This document shows positions 1 through 15,000 of a DNA stretch of 64,000 nt, one piece after another. Both the position numbers and the translations under genes were made by a program. Under the pieces are notes generated by a model. It had not been told where the DNA came from, did not search any database, and saw nothing but the letters and a program-made list of their open reading frames with translations. The DNA lies in NCBI GenBank assembly GCA_028622995.1, contig JAJQJQ010000055.1, positions 1-64,000 of the forward strand, read 5' to 3'. This DNA comes from Panagrolaimus kolymaensis. Its lineage: Eukaryota; Nematoda; Chromadorea; Rhabditida; Panagrolaimidae. Every line of letters begins with the position of its first letter. Position 1 is the stretch's first letter.

Positions 1-3000
1 TAAAAATAAAATTGCAAAAATTTCTAGAATCATGGAAGAATTAAACATACTTTATATGTTTCAAAATTAAATCCCTTGATTTTTTTATCATTCTTGAAAT
101 CGTTTATTGAAACTAGGCAAATAAAAGACAATAAAAATAAAATTGCAAAAATTTCTAGAATCATGGAAGAATTAAACATACTTTATATGTTTCAAAATTA
201 AATCCCTTGATTTTTTTATCATTCTTGAAATCGTTTATTGAAACTAGGCAAATAAAAACAATAAAAATAAAATTGCAAAAATTTCTAGAATCATGGAAGA
301 ATTAAACATACTTTATATGTTTCAAAAATTAAATCCCTTGATTTTTTTATCATTCTTGAAATCGTTTATTGAAACTAGGCAAATAAAAACAATAAAAATA
401 AAATTGCAAAAATTTCTAGAATCATGGAAGAATTAAACATACTTTATATGTTTCAAAAATTAAATCCCTTGATTTTTTTATCATTCTTGAAATCGTTTAT
501 TGAAACTAGGCAAATAAAAACAATAAAAATAAAATTGCAAAAATTTCTAGAATCATGGAAGAATTAAACATACTTTATATGTTTCAAAAATTAAATCCCC
601 TGATTTTTTTATCATTCTTGAAATCGTTTATTGAAACTAGGCAAATAAAAACAATAAAAATAAAATTGCAAAAATTTCTAGAATCATGGAAGAATTAAAC
701 ATACTTTATATGTTTCAAAAATTAAATCCCTGATTTTTTTATCATTCTTGAAATCGTTTATTGAAACTAGGCAAATAAAAACAATAAAAATAAAATTGCA
801 AAAATTTCTAGAATCATGGAAGAATTAAACATACTTTATATGTTTCAAAAATTAAATCCCTGATTTTTTTATCATTCTTGAAATCGTTTATTGAAACTAG
901 GCAAATAAAAACAATAAAAATAAAATTGCAAAAATTTCTAGAATCATGGAAGAATTAAACATACTTTATATGTTTCAAAAATTAAATCCCCTGATTTTTT
1001 TATCATTCTTGAAATCGTTTATTGAAACTAGGCAAATAAAAACAATAAAAATAAAATTGCAAAAATTTCTAGAATCATGGAAGAATTAAACATACTTTAT
1101 ATGTTTCAAAAATTAAATCCCTTGATTTTTTTATCATTCTTGAAATCGTTTATTGAAACTAGGCAAATAAAAACAATAAAAATAAAATTGCAAAAATTTC
1201 TAGAATCATGGAAGAATTAAACATACTTTATATGTTTCAAAAATTAAATCCCTGATTTTTTTATCATTCTTGAAATCGTTTATTGAAACTAGGCAAATAA
1301 AAACAATAAAAATAAAATTGCAAAAATTTCTAGAATCATGGAAGAATTAAACATACTTTATATGTTTCAAAAATTAAATCCCTTGATTTTTTTATCATTC
1401 TTGAAATCGTTTATTGAAACTAGGCAAATAAAAACAATAAAAATAAAATTGCAAAAATTTCTAGAATCATGGAAGAATTAAACATACTTTATATGTTTCA
1501 AAAATTAAATCCCTTGATTTTTTTATCATTCTTGAAATCGTTTATTGAAACTAGGCAAATAAAAACAATAAAAATAAAATTGCAAAAATTTCTAGAATCA
1601 TGGAAGAATTAAACATACTTTATATGTTTCAAAAATTAAATCCCTTGATTTTTTTATCATTCTTGAAATCGTTTATTGAAACTAGGCAAATAAAAACAAT
1701 AAAAATAAAATTGCAAAAATTTCTAGAATCATGGAAGAATTAAACATACTTTATATGTTTCAAAAATTAAATCCCCTTGATTTTTTTATCATTCTTGAAA
1801 TCGTTTATTGAAACTAGGCAAATAAAAACAATAAAAATAAAATTGCAAAAATTTCTAGAATCATGGAAGAATTAAACATACTTTATATGTTTCAAAAATT
1901 AAATCCCTTGATTTTTTTATCATTCTTGAAATCGTTTATTGAAACTAGGCAAATAAAAACAATAAAAATAAAATTGCAAAAATTTCTAGAATCATGGAAG
2001 AATTAAACATACTTTATATGTTTCAAAAATTAAATCCCTTGATTTTTTTATCATTCTTGAAATCGTTTATTGAAACTAGGCAAATAAAAACAATAAAAAT
2101 AAAATTGCAAAAATTTCTAGAATCATGGAAGAATTAAACATACTTTATATGTTTCAAAAATTAAATCCCTTGATTTTTTTATCATTCTTGAAATCGTTTA
2201 TTGAAACTAGGCAAATAAAAACAATAAAAATAAAATTGCAAAAATTTCTAGAATCATGGAAGAATTAAACATACTTTATATGTTTCAAAAATTAAATCCC
2301 TTGATTTTTTTATCATCTTGAAATCGTTTATTGAAACTAGGCAAATAAAAACAATAAAAATAAAATTGCAAAAATTTCTAGAATCATGGAAGAATTAAAC
2401 ATACTTTATATGTTTCAAAAATTAAATCCCTGATTTTTTTATCATTCTTGAAATCGTTTATTGAAACTAGGCAAATAAAAACAATAAAAATAAAATTGCA
2501 AAAATTTCTAGAATCATGGAAGAATTAAACATACTTTATATGTTTCAAAATTAAATCCCTTGATTTTTTTATCATTCTTGAAATCGTTTATTGAAACTAG
2601 GCAAATAAAAACAATAAAAATAAATTGCAAAAATTTCTAGAATCATGGAAGAATTAAACATACTTTATATGTTTCAAAAATTAAATCCCTTGATTTTTTT
2701 ATCATTCTTGAAATCGTTTATTGAAACTAGGCAAATAAAAACAATAAAAATAAAATTGCAAAAATTTCTAGAATCATGGAAGAATTAAACATACTTTATA
2801 TGTTTCAAAAATTAAATCCCTTGATTTTTTTATCATTCTTGAAATCGTTTATTGAAACTAGGCAAATAAAAACAATAAAAATAAAATTGCAAAAATTTCT
2901 AGAATCATGGAAGAATTAAACATACTTTATATGTTTCAAAAATTAAATCCCTTGATTTTTTTATCATTCTTGAAATCGTTTATTGAAACTAGGCAAATAA

Positions 3001-6000
3001 AAACAATAAAAATAAAATTGCAAAAATTTCTAGAATCATGGAAGAATTAAACATACTTTATATGTTTCAAAAATTAAATCCCTTGATTTTTTTATCATTC
3101 TTGAAATCGTTTATTGAAACTAGGCAAATAAAAACAATAAAAATAAAATTGCAAAAATTTCTAGAATCATGGAAGAATTAAACATACTTTATATGTTTCA
3201 AAAATTAAATCCCCTGATTTTTTTATCATTCTTGAAATCGTTTATTGAAACTAGGCAAATAAAAACAATAAAAATAAAATTGCAAAAATTTCTAGAATCA
3301 TGGAAGAATTAAACATACTTTATATGTTTCAAAAATTAAATCCCTTGATTTTTTTATCATTCTTGAAATCGTTTATTGAAACTAGGCAAATAAAAACAAT
3401 AAAAATAAAATTGCAAAAATTTCTAGAATCATGGAAGAATTAAACATACTTTATATGTTTCAAAAATTAAATCCCTGATTTTTTTATCATTCTTGAAATC
3501 GTTTATTGAAACTAGGCAAATAAAAACAATAAAAATAAAATTGCAAAAATTTCTAGAATCATGGAAGAATTAAACATACTTTATATGTTTCAAAAATTAA
3601 ATCCCTTGATTTTTTTATCATTCTTGAAATCGTTTATTGAAACTAGGCAAATAAAAACAATAAAAATAAAATTGCAAAAATTTCTAGAATCATGGAAGAA
3701 TTAAACATACTTTATATGTTTCAAAAATTAAATCCCTTGATTTTTTTATCATTCTTGAAATCGTTTATTGAAACTAGGCAAATAAAAACAATAAAAATAA
3801 AATTGCAAAAATTTCTAGAATCATGGAAGAATTAAACATACTTTATATGTTTCAAAAATTAAATCCCTTGATTTTTTTATCATTCTTGAAATCGTTTATT
3901 GAAACTAGGCAAATAAAAACAATAAAAATAAAATTGCAAAAATTTCTAGAATCATGGAAGAATTAAACATACTTTATATGTTTCAAAAATTAAATCCCTT
4001 GATTTTTTTATCATTCTTGAAATCGTTTATTGAAACTAGGCAAATAAAAACAATAAAAATAAAATTGCAAAAATTTCTAGAATCATGGAAGAATTAAACA
4101 TACTTTATATGTTTCAAAAATTAAATCCCTGATTTTTTTATCATTCTTGAAATCGTTTATTGAAACTAGGCAAATAAAAACAATAAAAATAAAATTGCAA
4201 AAATTTCTAGAATCATGGAAGAATTAAACATACTTTATATGTTTCAAAAATTAAATCCCTGATTTTTTTATCATTCTTGAAATCGTTTATTGAAACTAGG
4301 CAAATAAAAACAATAAAAATAAAATTGCAAAAATTTCTAGAATCATGGAAGAATTAAACATACTTTATATGTTTCAAAAATTAAATCCCTTGATTTTTTT
4401 ATCATTCTTGAAATCGTTTATTGAAACTAGGCAAATAAAAACAATAAAAATAAAATTGCAAAAATTTCTAGAATCATGGAAGAATTAAACATACTTTATA
4501 TGTTTCAAAAATTAAATCCCCTGATTTTTTTATCATTCTTGAAATCGTTTATTGAAACTAGGCAAATAAAAACAATAAAAATAAAATTGCAAAAATTTCT
4601 AGAATCATGGAAGAATTAAACATACTTTATATGTTTCAAAAATTAAATCCCTTGATTTTTTTATCATTCTTGAAATCGTTTATTGAAACTAGGCAAATAA
4701 AAACAATAAAAATAAAATTGCAAAAATTTCTAGAATCATGGAAGAATTAAACATACTTTATATGTTTCAAAAATTAAATCCCTTGATTTTTTTATCATTC
4801 TTGAAATCGTTTATTGAAACTAGGCAAATAAAAACAATAAAAATAAAATTGCAAAAATTTCTAGAATCATGGAAGAATTAAACATACTTTATATGTTTCA
4901 AAAATTAAATCCCCTGATTTTTTTATCATTCTTGAAATCGTTTATTGAAACTAGGCAAATAAAAACAATAAAAATAAAATTGCAAAAATTTCTAGAATCA
5001 TGGAAGAATTAAACATACTTTATATGTTTCAAAAATTAAATCCCTTGATTTTTTTATCATTCTTGAAATCGTTTATTGAAACTAGGCAAATAAAAACAAT
5101 AAAAATAAAATTGCAAAAATTTCTAGAATCATGGAAGAATTAAACATACTTTATATGTTTCAAAAATTAAATCCCCTTGATTTTTTTATCATTCTTGAAA
5201 TCGTTTATTGAAACTAGGCAAATAAAAACAATAAAAATAAAATTGCAAAAATTTCTAGAATCATGGAAGAATTAAACATACTTTATATGTTTCAAAAATT
5301 AAATCCCTTGATTTTTTTATCATTCTTGAAATCGTTTATTGAAACTAGGCAAATAAAAACAATAAAAATAAAATTGCAAAAATTTCTAGAATCATGGAAG
5401 AATTAAACATACTTTATATGTTTCAAAAATTAAATCCCTTGATTTTTTTATCATTCTTGAAATCGTTTATTGAAACTAGGCAAATAAAAACAATAAAAAT
5501 AAAATTGCAAAAATTTCTAGAATCATGGAAGAATTAAACATACTTTATATGTTTCAAAAATTAAATCCCTTGATTTTTTTATCATTCTTGAAATCGTTTA
5601 TTGAAACTAGGCAAATAAAAACAATAAAAATAAAATTGCAAAAATTTCTAGAATCATGGAAGAATTAAACATACTTTATATGTTTCAAAAATTAAATCCC
5701 TGATTTTTTTATCATTCTTGAAATCGTTTATTGAAACTAGGCAAATAAAAACAATAAAAATAAAATTGCAAAAATTTCTAGAATCATGGAAGAATTAAAC
5801 ATACTTTATATGTTTCAAAAATTAAATCCCTTGATTTTTTTATCATTCTTGAAATCGTTTATTGAAACTAGGCAAATAAAAACAATAAAAATAAAATTGC
5901 AAAAATTTCTAGAATCATGGAAGAATTAAACATACTTTATATGTTTCAAAAATTAAATCCCCTGATTTTTTTATCATTCTTGAAATCGTTTATTGAAACT

Positions 6001-9000
6001 AGGCAAATAAAAACAATAAAAATAAAATTGCAAAAATTTCTAGAATCATGGAAGAATTAAACATACTTTATATGTTTCAAAAATTAAATCCCTTGATTTT
6101 TTTATCATTCTTGAAATCGTTTATTGAAACTAGGCAAATAAAAACAATAAAAATAAAATTGCAAAAATTTCTAGAATCATGGAAGAATTAAACATACTTT
6201 ATATGTTTCAAAAATTAAATCCCTTGATTTTTTTATCATTCTTGAAATCGTTTATTGAAACTAGGCAAATAAAAACAATAAAAATAAAATTGCAAAAATT
6301 TCTAGAATCATGGAAGAATTAAACATACTTTATATGTTTCAAAAATTAAATCCCTTGATTTTTTTATCATTCTTGAAATCGTTTATTGAAACTAGGCAAA
6401 TAAAAACAATAAAAATAAAATTGCAAAAATTTCTAGAATCATGGAAGAATTAAACATACTTTATATGTTTCAAAAATTAAATCCCCTGATTTTTTTATCA
6501 TTCTTGAAATCGTTTATTGAAACTAGGCAAATAAAAACAATAAAAATAAAATTGCAAAAATTTCTAGAATCATGGAAGAATTAAACATACTTTATATGTT
6601 TCAAAAATTAAATCCCTTGATTTTTTTATCATTCTTGAAATCGTTTATTGAAACTAGGCAAATAAAAACAATAAAAATAAAATTGCAAAAATTTCTAGAA
6701 TCATGGAAGAATTAAACATACTTTATATGTTTCAAAAATTAAATCCCTGATTTTTTTATCATTCTTGAAATCGTTTATTGAAACTAGGCAAATAAAAACA
6801 ATAAAAATAAAATTGCAAAAATTTCTAGAATCATGGAAGAATTAAACATACTTTATATGTTTCAAAAATTAAATCCCTTGATTTTTTTATCATTCTTGAA
6901 ATCGTTTATTGAAACTAGGCAAATAAAAACAATAAAAATAAAATTGCAAAAATTTCTAGAATCATGGAAGAATTAAACATACTTTATATGTTTCAAAAAT
7001 TAAATCCCTTGATTTTTTTATCATTCTTGAAATCGTTTATTGAAACTAGGCAAATAAAAACAATAAAAATAAAATTGCAAAAATTTCTAGAATCATGGAA
7101 GAATTAAACATACTTTATATGTTTCAAAAATTAAATCCCTTGATTTTTTTATCATTCTTGAAATCGTTTATTGAAACTAGGCAAATAAAAACAATAAAAA
7201 TAAAATTGCAAAAATTTCTAGAATCATGGAAGAATTAAACATACTTTATATGTTTCAAAAATTAAATCCCTTGATTTTTTTATCATTCTTGAAATCGTTT
7301 ATTGAAACTAGGCAAATAAAAACAATAAAAATAAAATTGCAAAAATTTCTAGAATCATGGAAGAATTAAACATACTTTATATGTTTCAAAAATTAAATCC
7401 CTTGATTTTTTTATCATTCTTGAAATCGTTTATTGAAACTAGGCAAATAAAAACAATAAAAATAAAATTGCAAAAATTTCTAGAATCATGGAAGAATTAA
7501 ACATACTTTATATGTTTCAAAAATTAAATCCCCTGATTTTTTTATCATTCTTGAAATCGTTTATTGAAACTAGGCAAATAAAAACAATAAAAATAAAATT
7601 GCAAAAATTTCTAGAATCATGGAAGAATTAAACATACTTTATATGTTTCAAAAATTAAATCCCTTGATTTTTTTATCATTCTTGAAATCGTTTATTGAAA
7701 CTAGGCAAATAAAAACAATAAAAATAAAATTGCAAAAATTTCTAGAATCATGGAAGAATTAAACATACTTTATATGTTTCAAAAATTAAATCCCTTGATT
7801 TTTTTATCATTCTTGAAATCGTTTATTGAAACTAGGCAAATAAAAACAATAAAAATAAAATTGCAAAAATTTCTAGAATCATGGAAGAATTAAACATACT
7901 TTATATGTTTCAAAAATTAAATCCCTTGATTTTTTTATCATTCTTGAAATCGTTTATTGAAACTAGGCAAATAAAAACAATAAAAATAAAATTGCAAAAA
8001 TTTCTAGAATCATGGAAGAATTAAACATACTTTATATGTTTCAAAAATTAAATCCCTTGATTTTTTTATCATTCTTGAAATCGTTTATTGAAACTAGGCA
8101 AATAAAAACAATAAAAATAAAATTGCAAAAATTTCTAGAATCATGGAAGAATTAAACATACTTTATATGTTTCAAAAATTAAATCCCTTGATTTTTTTAT
8201 CATTCTTGAAATCGTTTATTGAAACTAGGCAAATAAAAACAATAAAAATAAAATTGCAAAAATTTCTAGAATCATGGAAGAATTAAACATACTTTATATG
8301 TTTCAAAAATTAAATCCCCTGATTTTTTTATCATTCTTGAAATCGTTTATTGAAACTAGGCAAATAAAAACAATAAAAATAAAATTGCAAAAATTTCTAG
8401 AATCATGGAAGAATTAAACATACTTTATATGTTTCAAAAATTAAATCCCTTGATTTTTTTATCATTCTTGAAATCGTTTATTGAAACTAGGCAAATAAAA
8501 ACAATAAAAATAAAATTGCAAAAATTTCTAGAATCATGGAAGAATTAAACATACTTTATATGTTTCAAAAATTAAATCCCCTGATTTTTTTATCATTCTT
8601 GAAATCGTTTATTGAAACTAGGCAAATAAAAACAATAAAAATAAAATTGCAAAAATTTCTAGAATCATGGAAGAATTAAACATACTTTATATGTTTCAAA
8701 AATTAAATCCCTTGATTTTTTTATCATTCTTGAAATCGTTTATTGAAACTAGGCAAATAAAAACAATAAAAATAAAATTGCAAAAATTTCTAGAATCATG
8801 GAAGAATTAAACATACTTTATATGTTTCAAAAATTAAATCCCCTGATTTTTTTATCATTCTTGAAATCGTTTATTGAAACTAGGCAAATAAAAACAATAA
8901 AAATAAAATTGCAAAAATTTCTAGAATCATGGAAGAATTAAACATACTTTATATGTTTCAAAAATTAAATCCCTTGATTTTTTTATCATTCTTGAAATCG

Positions 9001-12000
9001 TTTATTGAAACTAGGCAAATAAAAACAATAAAAATAAAATTGCAAAAATTTCTAGAATCATGGAAGAATTAAACATACTTTATATGTTTCAAAAATTAAA
9101 TCCCTTGATTTTTTTATCATTCTTGAAATCGTTTATTGAAACTAGGCAAATAAAAACAATAAAAATAAAATTGCAAAAATTTCTAGAATCATGGAAGAAT
9201 TAAACATACTTTATATGTTTCAAAAATTAAATCCCCTGATTTTTTTATCATTCTTGAAATCGTTTATTGAAACTAGGCAAATAAAAACAATAAAAATAAA
9301 ATTGCAAAAATTTCTAGAATCATGGAAGAATTAAACATACTTTATATGTTTCAAAAATTAAATCCCCTGATTTTTTTATCATTCTTGAAATCGTTTATTG
9401 AAACTAGGCAAATAAAAACAATAAAAATAAAATTGCAAAAATTTCTAGAATCATGGAAGAATTAAACATACTTTATATGTTTCAAAAATTAAATCCCTTG
9501 ATTTTTTTATCATTCTTGAAATCGTTTATTGAAACTAGGCAAATAAAAACAATAAAAATAAAATTGCAAAAATTTCTAGAATCATGGAAGAATTAAACAT
9601 ACTTTATATGTTTCAAAAATTAAATCCCCTGATTTTTTTATCATTCTTGAAATCGTTTATTGAAACTAGGCAAATAAAAACAATAAAAATAAAATTGCAA
9701 AAATTTCTAGAATCATGGAAGAATTAAACATACTTTATATGTTTCAAAAATTAAATCCCTTGATTTTTTTATCATTCTTGAAATCGTTTATTGAAACTAG
9801 GCAAATAAAAACAATAAAAATAAAATTGCAAAAATTTCTAGAATCATGGAAGAATTAAACATACTTTATATGTTTCAAAAATTAAATCCCCTGATTTTTT
9901 TATCATTCTTGAAATCGTTTATTGAAACTAGGCAAATAAAAACAATAAAAATAAAATTGCAAAAATTTCTAGAATCATGGAAGAATTAAACATACTTTAT
10001 ATGTTTCAAAAATTAAATCCCTTGATTTTTTTATCATTCTTGAAATCGTTTATTGAAACTAGGCAAATAAAAACAATAAAAATAAAATTGCAAAAATTTC
10101 TAGAATCATGGAAGAATTAAACATACTTTATATGTTTCAAAAATTAAATCCCTTGATTTTTTTATCATTCTTGAAATCGTTTATTGAAACTAGGCAAATA
10201 AAAACAATAAAAATAAAATTGCAAAAATTTCTAGAATCATGGAAGAATTAAACATACTTTATATGTTTCAAAAATTAAATCCCCTGATTTTTTTATCATT
10301 CTTGAAATCGTTTATTGAAACTAGGCAAATAAAAACAATAAAAATAAAATTGCAAAAATTTCTAGAATCATGGAAGAATTAAACATACTTTATATGTTTC
10401 AAAAATTAAATCCCTTGATTTTTTTATCATTCTTGAAATCGTTTATTGAAACTAGGCAAATAAAAACAATAAAAATAAAATTGCAAAAATTTCTAGAATC
10501 ATGGAAGAATTAAACATACTTTATATGTTTCAAAAATTAAATCCCCTGATTTTTTTATCATTCTTGAAATCGTTTATTGAAACTAGGCAAATAAAAACAA
10601 TAAAAATAAAATTGCAAAAATTTCTAGAATCATGGAAGAATTAAACATACTTTATATGTTTCAAAAATTAAATCCCTTGATTTTTTTATCATTCTTGAAA
10701 TCGTTTATTGAAACTAGGCAAATAAAAACAATAAAAATAAAATTGCAAAAATTTCTAGAATCATGGAAGAATTAAACATACTTTATATGTTTCAAAAATT
10801 AAATCCCTTGATTTTTTTATCATTCTTGAAATCGTTTATTGAAACTAGGCAAATAAAAACAATAAAAATAAAATTGCAAAAATTTCTAGAATCATGGAAG
10901 AATTAAACATACTTTATATGTTTCAAAAATTAAATCCCTTGATTTTTTTATCATTCTTGAAATCGTTTATTGAAACTAGGCAAATAAAAACAATAAAAAT
11001 AAAATTGCAAAAATTTCTAGAATCATGGAAGAATTAAACATACTTTATATGTTTCAAAAATTAAATCCCCTGATTTTTTTATCATTCTTGAAATCGTTTA
11101 TTGAAACTAGGCAAATAAAAACAATAAAAATAAAATTGCAAAAATTTCTAGAATCATGGAAGAATTAAACATACTTTATATGTTTCAAAAATTAAATCCC
11201 TTGATTTTTTTATCATTCTTGAAATCGTTTATTGAAACTAGGCAAATAAAAACAATAAAAATAAAATTGCAAAAATTTCTAGAATCATGGAAGAATTAAA
11301 CATACTTTATATGTTTCAAAAATTAAATCCCCTGATTTTTTTATCATTCTTGAAATCGTTTATTGAAACTAGGCAAATAAAAACAATAAAAATAAAATTG
11401 CAAAAATTTCTAGAATCATGGAAGAATTAAACATACTTTATATGTTTCAAAAATTAAATCCCTTGATTTTTTTATCATTCTTGAAATCGTTTATTGAAAC
11501 TAGGCAAATAAAAACAATAAAAATAAAATTGCAAAAATTTCTAGAATCATGGAAGAATTAAACATACTTTATATGTTTCAAAAATTAAATCCCTTGATTT
11601 TTTTATCATTCTTGAAATCGTTTATTGAAACTAGGCAAATAAAAACAATAAAAATAAAATTGCAAAAATTTCTAGAATCATGGAAGAATTAAACATACTT
11701 TATATGTTTCAAAAATTAAATCCCCTGATTTTTTTATCATTCTTGAAATCGTTTATTGAAACTAGGCAAATAAAAACAATAAAAATAAAATTGCAAAAAT
11801 TTCTAGAATCATGGAAGAATTAAACATACTTTATATGTTTCAAAAATTAAATCCCTTGATTTTTTTATCATTCTTGAAATCGTTTATTGAAACTAGGCAA
11901 ATAAAAACAATAAAAATAAAATTGCAAAAATTTCTAGAATCATGGAAGAATTAAACATACTTTATATGTTTCAAAAATTAAATCCCTTGATTTTTTTATC

Positions 12001-12064
12001 ATTCTTGAAATCGTTTATTGAAACTAGGCAAATAAAAACAATAAAAATAAAATTGCAAAAATTT
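1..12064. repeat. Satellite block of type A monomers only
   Basis: About 92 monomers of 130-131 bp, all with the head CTAGAATCATGG. Variation is almost confined to the short C/T run before the T7 tract (CCCTTG, CCCCTG, CCCTG, rare CCCCTTG) and single-base indels, for example a lost T near 2,314 and a lost A near 2,624. No B or C head occurs here. This is the most homogenised part of the array that can be seen. Confidence 0.95.
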
Positions 12065-15000
12065 CTACAATAGTTATCTTGGAAGAATTAAACATACTTT
12101 ATATGTTTCAAAAATTAAATCCCCTGATTTTTTTATCATTCTTGAAATCGTTTATTGAAACTAGGCAAATAAAAACAATAAAAATAAAATTGCAAAAATT
12201 TCTAGAATCATGGAAGAATTAAACATACTTTATATGTTTCAAAAATTAAATCCCTTGATTTTTTTATCATTCTTGAAATCGTTTATTGAAACTAGGCAAA
12301 TAAAAACAATAAAAATAAAATTGCAAAAATTTCTAGAATCATGGAAGAATTAAACATACTTTATATGTTTCAAAAATTAAATCCCTTGATTTTTTTATCA
12401 TTCTTGAAATCGTTTATTGAAACTAGGCAAATAAAAACAATAAAAATAAAATTGCAAAAATTTCTACAATAGTTATCTTGGAAGAATTAAACATACTTTA
12501 TATGTTTCAAAAATTAAATCCCCTGATTTTTTTATCATTCTTGAAATCGTTTATTGAAACTAGGCAAATAAAAACAATAAAAATAAAATTGCAAAAATTT
12601 CTACAATAGTTATCTTGGAAGAATTAAACATACTTTATATGTTTCAAAAATTAAATCCCCTGATTTTTTTATCATTCTTGAAATCGTTTATTGAAACTAG
12701 GCAAATAAAAACAATAAAAATAAAATTGCAAAAATTTCTACAATAGTTATCTTGGAAGAATTAAACATACTTTATATGTTTCAAAAATTAAATCCCTTGA
12801 TTTTTTTATCATTCTTGAAATCGTTTATTGAAACTAGGCAAATAAAAACAATAAAAATAAAATTGCAAAAATTTCTAGAATCATGGAAGAATTAAACATA
12901 CTTTATATGTTTCAAAAATTAAATCCCTTGATTTTTTTATCATTCTTGAAATCGTTTATTGAAACTAGGCAAATAAAAACAATAAAAATAAAATTGCAAA
13001 AATTTCTACAATAGTTATCTTGGAAGAATTAAACATACTTTATATGTTTCAAAAATTAAATCCCTTGATTTTTTTATCATTCTTGAAATCGTTTATTGAA
13101 ACTAGGCAAATAAAAACAATAAAAATAAAATTGCAAAAATTTCTAGAATCATGGAAGAATTAAACATACTTTATATGTTTCAAAAATTAAATCCCCTGAT
13201 TTTTTTATCATTCTTGAAGTCGTTTATTGAAACTAGGCAAATAAAAACAATAAAAATAAAATTGCAAAAATTTCTAGAATCATGGAAGAATTAAACATAC
13301 TTTATATGTTTCAAAAATTAAATCCCTTGATTTTTTTATCATTCTTGAAATCGTTTATTGAAACTAGGCAAATAAAAACAATAAAAATAAAATTGCAAAA
13401 ATTTCTACAATAGTTATCTTGGAAGAATTAAACATACTTTATATGTTTCAAAAATTAAATCCCCTGATTTTTTTATCATTCTTGAAATCGTTTATTGAAA
13501 CTAGGCAAATAAAAACAATAAAAAAAAAATTGCAAAAATTTCTAGAATCATGGAAGAATTAAACATACTTTATATGTTTCAAAAATTAAATCCCCTGATT
13601 TTTTTATCATTCTTGAAGTCGTTTATTGAAACTAGGCAAATAAAAACAATAAAAATAAAATTGCAAAAATTTCTAGAATCATGGAAGAATTAAACATACT
13701 TTATATGTTTCAAAAATTAAATCCCCTGATTTTTTTATCATTCTTGAAATCGTTTATTGAAACTAGGCAAATAAAAACAATAAAAATAAAATTGCAAAAA
13801 TTTCTAGAATAGTTATCTTGGAAGAATTAAACATACTTTATATGTTTCAAAAATTAAATCCCCTGATTTTTTTATCATTCTTGAAGTCGTTTATTGAAAC
13901 TAGGCAAATAAAAACAATAAAAATAAAATTGCAAAAATTTCTACAATAGTTATCTTGGAAGAATTAAACATACTTTATATGTTTCAAAAATTAAATCCCC
14001 TGATTTTTTTATCATTCTTGAAATCGTTTATTGAAACTAGGCAAATAAAAACAATAAAAATAAAATTGCAAAAATTTCTACAATAGTTATCTTGGAAGAA
14101 TTAAACATACTTTATATGTTTCAAAAATTAAATCCCCTGATTTTTTTATCATTCTTGAAGTCGTTTATTGAAACTAGGCAAATAAAAACAATAAAAATAA
14201 AATTGCAAAAATTTCTACAATAGTTATCTTGGAAGAATTAAACATACTTTATATGTTTCAAAAATTAAATCCCCTGATTTTTTTATCATTCTTGAAATCG
14301 TTTATTGAAACTAGGCAAATAAAAACAATAAAAATAAAATTGCAAAAATTTCTAGAATCATGGAAGAATTAAACATACTTTATATGTTTCAAAAATTAAA
14401 TCCCTTGATTTTTTTATCATTCTTGAAATCGTTTATTGAAACTAGGCAAATAAAAACAATAAAAATAAAATTGCAAAAATTTCTAGAATCATGGAAGAAT
14501 TAAACATACTTTATATGTTTCAAAAATTAAATCCCCTGATTTTTTTATCATTCTTGAAGTCGTTTATTGAAACTAGGCAAATAAAAACAATAAAAATAAA
14601 ATTGCAAAAATTTCTACAATAGTTATCTTGGAAGAATTAAACATACTTTATATGTTTCAAAAATTAAATCCCCTGATTTTTTTATCATTCTTGAAATCGT
14701 TTATTGAAACTAGGCAAATAAAAACAATAAAAATAAAATTGCAAAAATTTCTAGAATAGTTATCTTGGAAGAATTAAACATACTTTATATGTTTCAAAAA
14801 TTAAATCCCCTGATTTTTTTATCATTCTTGAAGTCGTTTATTGAAACTAGGCAAATAAAAACAATAAAAATAAAATTGCAAAAATTTCTACAATAGTTAT
14901 CTTGGAAGAATTAAACATACTTTATATGTTTCAAAAATTAAATCCCCTGATTTTTTTATCATTCTTGAAATCGTTTATTGAAACTAGGCAAATAAAAACA